NCBI GenBank assembly: GCA_029933365.1
Contig: JAOZOH010000113.1
Coordinates: 1-9,194, forward strand
Origin: Desulfuromusa sp.
GTDB lineage: Bacteria > Desulfobacterota > Desulfuromonadia > Desulfuromonadales > Geopsychrobacteraceae
Direction: 5' to 3'
Length of the DNA stretch: 9,194 nucleotides
Position numbers and translations under genes: made by a program. The notes beneath the pieces are model-generated. The model had not been told where the DNA came from. It did not search any database and saw only the letters and a program-made list of their open reading frames with translations. Below are positions 1-7,600 of this stretch, one piece after another (the first letter of the stretch is position 1; each line of letters begins with the position of its first letter).

Positions 1-14
1 TTTGGCACTGTTTG

Positions 15-37
15 ACAAACCCCTTGTTTGTTTTTTT
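15..37 (+). terminator. Possible rho-independent terminator of an upstream gene
   Basis: An inverted repeat ACAAAC (15-20) / GTTTGT (26-31) encloses the five-base loop CCCTT, and a run of seven T (31-37) overlaps its end. This is the layout of an intrinsic terminator, but the stem is short and has only two G-C pairs, so it would be weak. It would separate the kinase gene from whatever lies before the window. Confidence 0.35.
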
Positions 38-94
38 GATAAATTATGGTAATTAGTAAAAATAAATAATTCAAGCATATTATCCTGAGGTGTT

Positions 95-1570
95 GTGTTG
101 GCAAAAACTGTTGGTTTACGCACAGAAATATTGATCACACTAACGCTCTTATTGGGTGCGGCATTGTTGCTGGGTGGTTTCATGATGCTGCATTTAACTG
201 AGCGTAGTCTTGTGGAAGAAAGGATTCATCAATTAGATTCACTGACAGATATTCTGTCTCAAACTCTGACAATACAAGATGTTGATAGAAGTATTCTTAA
301 TCAATTGCCAGATAACGTTAATTGTGTCGGCTGGTGGGTTTATGATCGGGAGCTTAGCTTGACTGGTTTATATGCTACAGGGCACCGGAGTCCATTTTCT
401 GCTTCAAGGAGGCAATTGGTGAAAATAACTGGTGAGCCACAACAAAAGATTATTTTCTCAACTTTGCTGAACTTTTTTAACAGTTCGCATTCGGCTGCCC
501 ACTTTATTGTTCCAATTAAAGACAATAATCGCTTTTCAGGGCTTTTAGAATTAAATTTTTCACTTGATGATATTCGTTTGAGTTTATTGAAATCGCAAAA
601 ATTTGTTGGACTCTATGTTCTGCTCTACGGAACAATTCTAGTATTGGCTGGTTATTATTTGCTGCAAAGAAATATTATCAAACCTGCACAAAATTTGCTA
701 AAAGCAACTGAAGAAGTCAGCCGTGGAAATTTAGAGACCCGTTTGCTATCAGGTGGGCCAACGGAATACTCACAGCTGTCAGATGCCTATAACCGGATGG
801 TTGAGGCTCTCCAAGTCAGTCATGGTGAAACAGAAAAACACATTGAATCTCTGGAAGAATCAAATCGGGAACTACAACAAGTCCGGGATGAGTTGATCCG
901 CAGTGAGAAAATGGCATCGGTCGGTCAATTGGCAGCTGGCTTGGCGCATGAACTGGGAAATCCCCTTTCAGCGCTGATTGGTTACCTTGAATTTTTGAAG
1001 CAAAAGATTGAATTCAATTCCGAGAAAGATATTATTGAACGTTCTCTGGTTGAAACGAATCGCATTGATTTTTTGGTCAGAGAATTGCTGGATTTCTCCC
1101 GTCCGGCAGAAAAAATGCTGCTAGAATCGGTCGATTTGACAATGGCCTTGAATTCCTGTGTCCAATTATTGAAAAATCAGGGCGCTCTGACTGATTTTGA
1201 AATTATCAATACCCTGCAAGATGCTTTACCTCCTGTCAGCATAAATCCGCATAAATTACAGCAGGTGTTTATTAACCTGTTATTGAATGCCACCCAGGCA
1301 TGCGATAAAAAAGGTAAAATTACCCTTTCTTCCGGTTATGATGAAACTTTGGTTTGGCTGGAAATCAGAGATGATGGCTGTGGCATTGCTGCTGCCGATC
1401 TGAATAAAATATTTGATCCTTTTTTTACGACCAAACCGCCGGGTGAGGGCACGGGGCTTGGTTTGGCGATCTGTCAACGGATTGTTGAAGAGGTTGTAGG
1501 AAAAATTGAAGTTGATTCTATTTTAGAGGTTGGTAGCCGATTTAAACTTGTATTTCTAAAAAAGTCATAG
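95..1570 (+). CDS. HAMP-domain sensor histidine kinase (NtrB/PilS-like), membrane bound
   Basis: This is a two-component sensor kinase of 491 residues. It autophosphorylates on a histidine and passes the phosphate to a response regulator. It has a transmembrane helix at about 11-33, a periplasmic sensing region of about 135 residues, a second helix at about 169-191, a HAMP linker at about 192-240 and a short coiled coil before the dimerisation domain. The H-box reads AHELGNPLSALIGY with the phospho-acceptor at His285. The motif LLDFSRP at 331-337 is common in kinases paired with NtrC-family activators. The ATPase domain has an N-box (NLLLNATQA, Asn394/Asn398), a G1 box (DDGCG, 426-430), FDPFFTTK (440-447) and a G2 box GEGTGLGL (450-457), so it should be active. 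There is no receiver domain and no regulator gene in the window. The start is GTG 95 or TTG 98. GAGGTG at 87-92 is better spaced for TTG 98, which would remove one residue. The signal sensed is unknown. The adjacent pilin operon suggests a PilS-like role, but orthology to PilS is not shown. Confidence 0.93.
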   Translation: MLAKTVGLRTEILITLTLLLGAALLLGGFMMLHLTERSLVEERIHQLDSLTDILSQTLTIQDVDRSILNQLPDNVNCVGWWVYDRELSLTGLYATGHRSPFSASRRQLVKITGEPQQKIIFSTLLNFFNSSHSAAHFIVPIKDNNRFSGLLELNFSLDDIRLSLLKSQKFVGLYVLLYGTILVLAGYYLLQRNIIKPAQNLLKATEEVSRGNLETRLLSGGPTEYSQLSDAYNRMVEALQVSHGETEKHIESLEESNRELQQVRDELIRSEKMASVGQLAAGLAHELGNPLSALIGYLEFLKQKIEFNSEKDIIERSLVETNRIDFLVRELLDFSRPAEKMLLESVDLTMALNSCVQLLKNQGALTDFEIINTLQDALPPVSINPHKLQQVFINLLLNATQACDKKGKITLSSGYDETLVWLEIRDDGCGIAAADLNKIFDPFFTTKPPGEGTGLGLAICQRIVEEVVGKIEVDSILEVGSRFKLVFLKKS

Positions 1571-1615
1571 GCACGCTGTGCATAGTTTGCACTTCTATCT
1601 GTGCAGGATTTGCAT
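1571..1615 (+). promoter_or_regulatory. Tandem dyad sites, candidate enhancer (UAS) for an NtrC-family activator
   Basis: Two copies of a dyad lie 23 bases apart, centre to centre. GTGCA-N5-TGCAC at 1578-1592 is perfect. GTGCA-N5-TGCAT at 1601-1615 has one half-site mismatch. Both share the direct repeat CTGTGCA-N3-TTTGCA. A further half-site GCAC is at 1571-1574. The centres are about 125 and 102 bases before the predicted transcription start, the usual distance for activators of sigma-54 RNA polymerase. The five-base-spaced TGCA dyad resembles the general form of NtrC-type sites, but the bound protein is not known. Confidence 0.5.
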
Positions 1616-1655
1616 GATTTGGTTAATAGTTTTTTATTCTGAGATAAATGTTTGA

Positions 1656-1668
1656 AATCATAGTATTA
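1656..1668 (+). promoter_or_regulatory. Possible IHF-binding site
   Basis: AATCATAGTATTA matches the IHF consensus WATCAA-N4-TTR at all but one fixed position. It lies between the enhancer-like dyads and the -24/-12 promoter, where IHF bends DNA in many sigma-54 promoters. A one-mismatch site in AT-rich DNA can arise by chance, so placement is the main support. Confidence 0.28.
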
Positions 1669-1683
1669 TTTGACTAGGTTTGT

Positions 1684-1699
1684 TGGATTGATTTTTGCT
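1684..1699 (+). promoter_or_regulatory. Sigma-54 (-24/-12) promoter of the minor-pilin operon
   Basis: TGGATTGATTTTTGCT fits the sigma-54 consensus TGGCACG-N4-TTGCW. GG at 1685-1686 and GC at 1697-1698 are separated by exactly ten bases, and the TTGCT half is complete. The -24 half keeps TGG but not CAC. Transcription should start near 1710, giving a leader of about 22 bases before ATG 1732. This start lies inside the longer open frame that begins at GTG 1705, which argues against that upstream start codon. Confidence 0.6.
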
Positions 1700-1723
1700 A
1701 ACTAGTGAGAAATGATAATAAGT

Positions 1724-1729
1724 GGGGAG
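1724..1729 (+). promoter_or_regulatory. Ribosome-binding site of the fimT/fimU-like gene
   Basis: GGGGAG lies two bases before ATG 1732. The spacing is short, but it is the only purine-rich site near a start in this frame. No such site precedes the alternative GTG at 1705. Confidence 0.4.
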
Positions 1730-1731
1730 TT

Positions 1732-2253
1732 ATGAGATTATTTAAAAAGTGTCAATTAGGGCAGGCAAGTGATTTTTTACGCAAAAATCGAGGGTTTACC
1801 TTGATTGAGGTTCTTGTCGTCGTGACTGTTGTTGGAATTATGGTCACAATTGCAGGAATATCTCTTGTCTCATCAAGCCGAAACGCTGAACTTCGATCAG
1901 TAGCCCGAGAAATGTATGGGCAATTCCAACGGGCAAAAATGGAAGCAATCAAGAGAAATCAGCCTGTTGCTATTGTTTTTGATACCACCGGTGTAGATCA
2001 ATATCAGGTTTTTGTCGATTTGGATAATGATAAGGTTTTGGATGCTGGTGAGCAATTAATGGCAGAAATTGTCATGAAAAATGGTATTGAGCTGCAGAGT
2101 ATCAGTTTTGGTGGAAATGATGAAACGGGGTTTACTCCTCGTGGTCGGCCAACTGGTGGTTTTGGATCGGTAGACATTGTTAACACTGTGACATCTAAAA
2201 AATTCCAATTAACGACATCAATTGCCGGTTATGTTCATTTGGTTCAATTATGA
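1732..2253 (+). CDS. Minor pilin, GspH/FimT/FimU family
   Basis: This is a type IV minor prepilin of 173 residues from ATG 1732. It has a short basic leader ending in Gly21, followed by FTLIEVLVVV with Phe22 at +1 and Glu26 at +5. This is the class III signal cut and N-methylated by prepilin peptidase PilD. A hydrophobic helix runs to about residue 45. The region after it (VAREMYGQFQRAKMEAIKRN) and the later GFTPRGRPTGG are typical of the GspH/FimT domain. An acidic stretch DLDNDKVLD at 96-104 resembles a calcium loop, though GspH pilins often have it. It is the first gene of the pilin operon, and its stop overlaps the longer pilW frame as ATGA. In characterised systems this pilin joins PilV, PilW and PilX in the complex that primes pilus assembly. 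FimT and FimU cannot be told apart by eye. A GTG start at 1705 would add nine residues but overlaps the predicted promoter start. Confidence 0.9.
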   Translation: MRLFKKCQLGQASDFLRKNRGFTLIEVLVVVTVVGIMVTIAGISLVSSSRNAELRSVAREMYGQFQRAKMEAIKRNQPVAIVFDTTGVDQYQVFVDLDNDKVLDAGEQLMAEIVMKNGIELQSISFGGNDETGFTPRGRPTGGFGSVDIVNTVTSKKFQLTTSIAGYVHLVQL

Positions 2254-2254
2254 T

Positions 2255-2265
2255 AGGCGGGCGGA
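2255..2265 (+). promoter_or_regulatory. Ribosome-binding site deciding the pilW start
   Basis: The purine-rich AGGCGGGCGGA, with AGGCGG seven bases before ATG 2268, favours that codon. The ATG at 2250, which overlaps the preceding stop codon, has no such site in front of it. Confidence 0.4.
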
Positions 2266-2267
2266 TT

Positions 2268-3209
2268 ATGCATTCAAAGAAGGTAAAATTTAATAGTTCT
2301 GATTCTGGTTTTACGCTTGTTGAAATGTTGGTTGCAGTGGCCATTACTGGCTTGATTGGTCTCTCTATCATGACGTTATATATCAACAGCTCGCGTACCT
2401 ACGATGTGCAAACTCAGGTGGCTGAAGCACAACAGAATGTTCGTGCCGGAATTGAATCTATAGATTGGGATCTTAGGATGGCAGGTTTTGATCCTACATT
2501 TAATGCGGGCACGACAATAACAACAGCAACAAAAGGTCGGTTGGGGTTTACTCTGGATATAACTGGTGGAGAATCTGATAGTATTGATAATGATCTAGAT
2601 ACGATAGTCGATGAAGCTGATGAATCCCGGTACGCCGATGGTGACTCCAATGATGCTAACGAGACAATAACCTTTGGTTTCTCAAATGCGAATGATGCTG
2701 ATTTGAATGGGATTGTTGACGATCTCAATAGCGATAGCATATTTAATGACGTTGCCTCATTGGCCAGAGATACGGGGGGTGGGTTTCAGCCAATTGCTGA
2801 AAATATTCAAGCTATTGCTTTTGCTTACGCCGTAGACAGTGATGGTGATGGCGCCCTTGATTTTGATGATAATGGCACACCTGCCAATACGGCAGATGAT
2901 CGGATTTACTGGTCGGTACAAAATGGCGGCAACTGGTTTGAACTCGATGCCAATGGGGATAACCAGATAACTGCGGCGGATGATACCGACAGCAATGGGT
3001 CAATCAACTCTGTTGATACTGGGATTGCTGTCAATCTGGATGATATTCGCGCAGTGAAAATCTGGGTTCTTGGAAGGACGTCTCGTATCGATAATAATTA
3101 TACTGCGTCACAATCGTATGTGGTTGGTGATCAGGTCCTCACACACAGCGACAATTTTCGTAGACGACTCCTTTCAACTGTAGTGACCTGCCGGAATATG
3201 GGGTTATAA
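2268..3209 (+). CDS. pilW: Minor pilin PilW, acidic form with EF-hand-like loops
   Basis: This is the type IV minor prepilin PilW, the counterpart of GspJ, with 313 residues from ATG 2268. The 14-residue leader ends in Gly14, then FTLVEMLVAVAITGL with Glu19 at +5. VRAGIESIDWDLRMAGFDP after the helix is a hallmark of PilW, as is the C-terminal FRRRLLSTVVTCRN. The middle is very rich in Asp and Asn and holds five 12-residue EF-hand-like loops at about residues 107-118, 143-154, 190-201, 227-238 and 239-250, for example DSDGDGALDFDD and DANGDNQITAAD. Calcium binding is inferred from these loops. The upstream ATG 2250 overlaps the previous stop and would add six residues. The gene lies before pilV, the reverse of the Pseudomonas aeruginosa order. 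It probably acts in the priming complex beneath PilY1. Confidence 0.9.
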   Translation: MHSKKVKFNSSDSGFTLVEMLVAVAITGLIGLSIMTLYINSSRTYDVQTQVAEAQQNVRAGIESIDWDLRMAGFDPTFNAGTTITTATKGRLGFTLDITGGESDSIDNDLDTIVDEADESRYADGDSNDANETITFGFSNANDADLNGIVDDLNSDSIFNDVASLARDTGGGFQPIAENIQAIAFAYAVDSDGDGALDFDDNGTPANTADDRIYWSVQNGGNWFELDANGDNQITAADDTDSNGSINSVDTGIAVNLDDIRAVKIWVLGRTSRIDNNYTASQSYVVGDQVLTHSDNFRRRLLSTVVTCRNMGL

Positions 3210-3211
3210 CC

Positions 3212-3589
3212 ATGAAATATTTAACAAAGGATAAAGGCTTTTCCCTGATAGAAGTTCTGATTGCTATCACGATTTTTGCCGTTGGTTTACTTGCTGTGGC
3301 GTCTATGCAACTTACTTCAGTCAAGGGGAATTTTTCTGCTCGAAATGTCACTGAGGCAATCACCTTGGGGCAGGCAAAGGCGGAGGAGCTGTACACTCTT
3401 GCTTACGATCATGACGACTTGACTGCGGGCGCCCATACTCTAGCCCTTGGTTATTACAACTATAGTTGGACTGTTGTTGACAACGATGCGTTGAACAATA
3501 CCAAAACAATCACTTTAGATGTTCAGTATACAAAAGATGGATTGACAAAACAGGCTCGGATCGTTATGGCGAAGTCCGATATTATTTAA
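3212..3589 (+). CDS. pilV: Minor pilin PilV
   Basis: This is the type IV minor prepilin PilV, the counterpart of GspI, with 125 residues. The leader MKYLTKDKG ends in Gly9, followed by FSLIEVLIAITIFAVGLLAV with Phe10 at +1 and Glu14 at +5. The sequence AVASMQLTSVKGN and the AITLGQAKAEEL stretch that follows are typical of PilV. It is shorter than P. aeruginosa PilV (about 185 residues) but has a complete fold-length tail ending in a strand-rich region. ATG 3212 lies two bases after the pilW stop, with GGGG at 3200-3203 as a modest ribosome-binding site, so translation is probably coupled. Its stop TAA shares a base with an ATG at 3589. In known systems PilV joins the other minor pilins under PilY1. 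Confidence 0.9.
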   Translation: MKYLTKDKGFSLIEVLIAITIFAVGLLAVASMQLTSVKGNFSARNVTEAITLGQAKAEELYTLAYDHDDLTAGAHTLALGYYNYSWTVVDNDALNNTKTITLDVQYTKDGLTKQARIVMAKSDII

Positions 3590-3613
3590 TGGATCTAAAG
3601 GTTATATATCCTC

Positions 3614-3629
3614 CTTTTCTAAAGAGAAG
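3614..3629 (+). promoter_or_regulatory. Small hairpin covering the pilX ribosome-binding site
   Basis: CTTTTC (3614-3619) can pair with GAGAAG (3624-3629), with one G-T pair and a four-base loop. The 3' arm is the only purine-rich sequence at the right distance before ATG 3637. CCTCC at 3610-3614 just upstream also looks like an anti-Shine-Dalgarno. The hairpin could limit pilX translation unless ribosomes arrive from pilV. The stem is weak. Confidence 0.22.
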
Positions 3630-3636
3630 AAATATT

Positions 3637-4203
3637 ATGTGGCTAAAAAATAAAATAAAGAATGAATCAGGTAGTGCTCTGATTATGGCAATTATGATGC
3701 TGGTTTTGCTGACTATTATTGGTCTCAGTGCCTTAAATAATACTGATTTAGAACTGTCGATTGCCGGCAATGAAAAAGCGCATAAAATGGCTTTTTACTT
3801 TGCCGAAGGTGGCAATGAGGTGAGTAAGGAATTGGTTGAAGTCGCCATAGAGGAACGTGGGTGGTTAGATGATGTTGCCGACCCTATTACTCTGGATAAA
3901 GTGACTGTAACAGATAAAAACTTTTTCTTATCCCAAATTGATGCTGTAGCAAACAGTATCTATCCCGATGCAGCAAATCGTGATGCGACGGTTAATTTTG
4001 GTACTGGAACAACGGGGTTGCTGTTTGATGTTAATACCATTCTATCTTCCGGCGGTGCTGTGCAGATGATTGCCGGTTATGAAGGTAAGGGGAAAGGTTC
4101 TGCCAGCGGTGGAGCTTGGGCGATTTACGATATTCGCGCCCAGCATGATGGTCCAAGCAACAGTCAGGCACGGGTTTGGTCGCAATGGTTACACTTGTTG
4201 TAG
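3637..4203 (+). CDS. pilX: Minor pilin PilX (GspK-like)
   Basis: This is the type IV minor prepilin PilX, the counterpart of GspK, with 188 residues. The N-terminus has a basic leader ending in Gly12, then SALIMAIMMLVLLTIIGLSAL as the membrane helix (about 13-34). Position +5 is Met17 rather than Glu, as expected for PilX/GspK, the pilin thought to sit at the very tip. LSIAGNEKAHKMAFYFAEGG is the conserved PilX segment after the helix. The rest has no recognisable motif and ends in WSQWLHLL. The frame is open from ATG 3589, which overlaps the pilV stop and would add 16 residues. That start has no ribosome-binding site and would give an unusually long leader, so ATG 3637 is preferred. The gene lies between pilV and the PilY1 region, its usual place. 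Confidence 0.88.
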   Translation: MWLKNKIKNESGSALIMAIMMLVLLTIIGLSALNNTDLELSIAGNEKAHKMAFYFAEGGNEVSKELVEVAIEERGWLDDVADPITLDKVTVTDKNFFLSQIDAVANSIYPDAANRDATVNFGTGTTGLLFDVNTILSSGGAVQMIAGYEGKGKGSASGGAWAIYDIRAQHDGPSNSQARVWSQWLHLL

Positions 4204-4260
4204 GTCATAGTTTATAGATCAAAAATTGAGTAGTCTCTCATTATTGAACACAACCTTGAT

Positions 4261-4264
4261 GGAG
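4261..4264 (+). promoter_or_regulatory. Ribosome-binding site of the small exported protein gene
   Basis: GGAG lies six bases before ATG 4271. It fixes the start there rather than at TTG 4226, and places the signal peptide at the exact N-terminus. Confidence 0.6.
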
Positions 4265-4270
4265 TGTGGC

Positions 4271-4597
4271 ATGAAAATCATAGTCATCATAGTAATCAGT
4301 TTTTTATTATTTGCCGGCTTGGCAAGTGCTGCTGAAGAATTAATTATTTTGGAAGGCTCCGTCACAATTATCAAGCAAGATTCTATCTTTGTTGGCCAAG
4401 ACGAGTATTTGATTGTGACTGAAGAGATGGCGCTAGAAAATCCAGAGCTCACCGTGACTGAATATTGGTATGGAAATAAAGAACGTCATCAAACTGATTT
4501 TTTTACGCTCTATAGCGTCGGATATATTGATCTGGCAAAAGTGACTATTGATGATAATTATGTTCGCGAGATAGACATAGTTACATTGATGCAATAA
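4271..4597 (+). CDS. Small exported protein, possibly PilY2-like
   Basis: This is a 108-residue protein I do not recognise by sequence. The N-terminus MKIIVIIVISFLLFAGLASA is a clear Sec signal peptide with an Ala-Ser-Ala site after residue 20. The mature part is about 88 residues, acidic, without cysteine, and appears to be all beta: GSVTII, SIFVGQDEYLIV, then a middle loop (TEYWYGNKERHQ) and YSVGYIDLAKVTIDDNYVRE. The order (strand pair, Y-x-V strand, hydrophilic middle, then a strand ending in VREIDIV) recalls PilY2, a small periplasmic protein encoded after pilY1 in P. aeruginosa. Here it lies between pilX and pilY1, 44 bases before pilY1, so it is likely co-transcribed. A role in PilY1 or pilus assembly is inferred only from position and layout. 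Confidence 0.72.
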   Translation: MKIIVIIVISFLLFAGLASAAEELIILEGSVTIIKQDSIFVGQDEYLIVTEEMALENPELTVTEYWYGNKERHQTDFFTLYSVGYIDLAKVTIDDNYVREIDIVTLMQ

Positions 4598-4641
4598 TAC
4601 TGTTGAATCATTAAAGAACATCCTTCAAAAAGGCTTGTCGA

Positions 4642-7600
4642 ATGAAGATATCTAAAATACCCTATTTAGTGGTCACCAGTTTGTTTCTGTTTGTGATTGG
4701 AAATAGTTGGGCTGCCACCTCGGCAGACTATACTGCTGTGCCGCCGTTTTTAGCCAAAGGGGCGGATGCCAATGTGATGCTAGATTTATCCATCGAAACA
4801 CCAATGCAGGGTGCTGCCTATAATGATCAACCTGATGTAAGTACAGGTTGCGGCGGCAGGGTGTGGGATAGTGGTGATGATATTGGTATTTGCTATAGCC
4901 CAACTCAGGAGTATCTGGGTATTTTTGATCCATCCAAGTGTTACAATTATTCAAGCAGTCGTTTTGAACCCGCTGGTTTGACTAATGCAAATCATGAATG
5001 TACTGGTCAATGGAGTGGAAATTTTCTCAACTGGGCTACGATGACAGCTATAGATGAATTTCGTTGGGCTCTGACAGGGGGAAATCGGGTTGTCGATAAC
5101 ACGACCGAAACTGTTGTAGAACGGGCCAATATGGGATTAGGCCTCGGACATAGTTGGTATCCCGTCAAAATGCTTACCAGTGTGAATAATGTTGTGCCAA
5201 GTACAGTCACGCCTTTTGCGTCACCAAAAATTTATATTTACAATCATGGCTATCAGGTCGATATCGGTACCACCCGGGGGGCACATGACCTGGCTGAGGA
5301 TTATCAAGTAAGGGCGAAAGTCTGTGATCCCAATCAAGGGTTGGAAGCAAATTGCGTGGATTACGGTGGGTATTTTAAGCCTGAGGGCTTGCTTCAGAAT
5401 AACGCCGATCACATGCGGTTTGCTTTGATGGGTTATGCCTATGATGATAATTCAGCAAGCAATGGAATAAGAAGCGGCGGTGTTCTCAGATCCAATATGA
5501 AATATGTAGGGCCATATTTACCCGGTGGTGCAGCCAATTCTGCCGCTGAATTCGGTACTGATGGGATATTGATTGCAAATCCGGAGGGGGCGGCAGAGGG
5601 TCAGAGTGGAGTTATTGGTTATCTGAATAAGTTTGGAGCTAATGGCTATAAAGGATATGACCCGGCGGGGGAACTGTTTTATGAGTGCATCAATTTTTTC
5701 AAAGACCGTGGACCCACGCCTGAATATTTAGATGGAGATTTATCTACAGCGGGGATTCAAGCATTTTCGGCTACAGCCAAAGAAGGTTTCCCAATTCTGA
5801 CAACCTGGGAAGATCCGATTCAATATCATTGTCAAAAGAATTTTATTATTGGTATTAACGATGCTAACCCCTGGAATGACAAAAAGTTGCCCGGAACATA
5901 CTTTACCAGTCAAGTTTTCAATGGGTATGATTTAAATACTCATCACACCGCAAACGATTGGGGCGAGCCGGGGAACTCGGATCCGGATATCAATGTAACA
6001 ACATTGACCAACACGGTTGGTGATCTTCAGGGAATTACTGGAACTAGTCAGTATGTTGGCGCCACAGATAATGTTGCTGATATGCTGAATAGTTTAAAAC
6101 TGATCCCTGGCCTCGGCGAAGTTGCTGGAACAGCCCCTTGGCCACCCAAAGCGAACTCTTATTACATCTCCGGTTTGGCATATTATGCCAACACGCAGGA
6201 TTTAAGATCTGATTTCGAAGGTCGACAGACTATAAATACCTTCATGATAGACACGCAGGAATACGGTACAAATCCTCTTACCGGGCAGATGAATATGCTC
6301 TGGCTGGCTGGGAAATACGGCGGTTTTCATGAAAATGATTTCAATGATACCAATAGCGACGGCAATGATTACGAGCCTAATGATTCCTCAGAATGGGATA
6401 AGGATGGTGATGGTGAGCCCGATAATTATGTCCTGGCGACCAATCCTAAAAAATTGATAGATGCGTTAAGCAAAGCTTTTTACGAAGTCAATAAGCAAAT
6501 GAGTTCTGGAACTTCTGCTTCGGTTGTTTCCAATACCCGTAGTGGTGAGGGGGCAATTTATCAATCAGTGTTCTTTCCGCAGAAAATAGTTACCGCTGGC
6601 GGCACTGATTATTTTTTGACCTGGGCAGGTCAGGTCCATGCACTGCTTGTTGATGCGCATGGAAATATGCGTGAAGACACCAATCATAATGGTCGTTTGG
6701 ATTGGGATGAAGATCTGTTTCTTGTATTTAATGGCAGTACTGTCAACAAGTATATCGATGGAGTGAAGTCTGGTGGCACAGTTACTGGATCAAACGGGCA
6801 ATTTGAGGCATCTGAGTTGCTGTCAACACCAGAAGAAACTGGCACTGCAGAAGATATTAAGTATCTCTGGTCTTCCACTGACTGGCTGAATACTGACAGT
6901 GGATTAGATCCCTTCGATCCACTCACTCAACGCTCCTATACAGCGTCGAACAAACAAAGATACATTTTTACTTTTATTGATGATGGCGACATGCTGGCTG
7001 AGGCCGGTGAGGTGATGGCTTTTTCTACAGCATATCAGGCTTCCATCGATGATTATCTGCACGCTTTTCACCCATTCAGTTACACTGCAGCATCGCCACC
7101 ACCCGGTGTTGCGGGTGCTGATTTCTCGTCTTATATGGATCATCAAGCAGAGCGTGTTATTAAATGGATTCGCGGAGAAGACCAGGGGGCACTAACTTTC
7201 GGCAGTTCAGTTATCCCACCTATGCGCAGTCGTTATTATACTGATGGCACGACTGATTATACTTGGAGGTTGGGTGACATTATTAATTCTACCCCGACAG
7301 TTGTAGGTCGACCAGCTGAAAACTTTGATTTGCTCTATTATGATCAAACTTTCTCGCAATTCTATTCCGACTATAAAAAGCGGAGAAATGTCGTTTATGT
7401 CGGTGGCAATGACGGGATGTTTCATGCGTTTAATGCGGGTTTTTTCGATCCAATCAATAATGCTTATTTGACGCGTCCTGATGTTTGGAATGGTACGGCG
7501 TATGTTCCTGATACCACCAAGGCCGATTTTGATCTAGGTGCAGAAATGTGGGCTTATGTGCCACGGAATTTACTCCCACACCTCTATTGGCTAACCGACC

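Noticed and set aside
3..17. TGGCAC at 3-8 as the -24 half of a sigma-54 promoter for the kinase gene
   Set aside because: The -12 GC is absent at the required distance (CA occupies 16-17), so only half of the element exists.
12..40. Sigma-70 promoter: TTGACA (12-17), 17-base gap, TTTGAT (35-40)
   Set aside because: The -35 is perfect but the -10 matches only four of six bases and lies over the T-run of the terminator-like hairpin. It cannot be told from chance in such AT-rich DNA.
1576..1615. CTGTGC-N5-TTGCA, seen twice, as two sigma-54 promoters
   Set aside because: The -24 GG is replaced by TG in both copies. The repeats fit better as dyad binding sites, and a better GG-N10-GC promoter lies downstream at 1684.
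2414..2740. Minus-strand open frame of 108 codons inside pilW
   Set aside because: It is antisense to a strongly supported pilin gene, has low-complexity Ser-rich translation and no recognisable motif.
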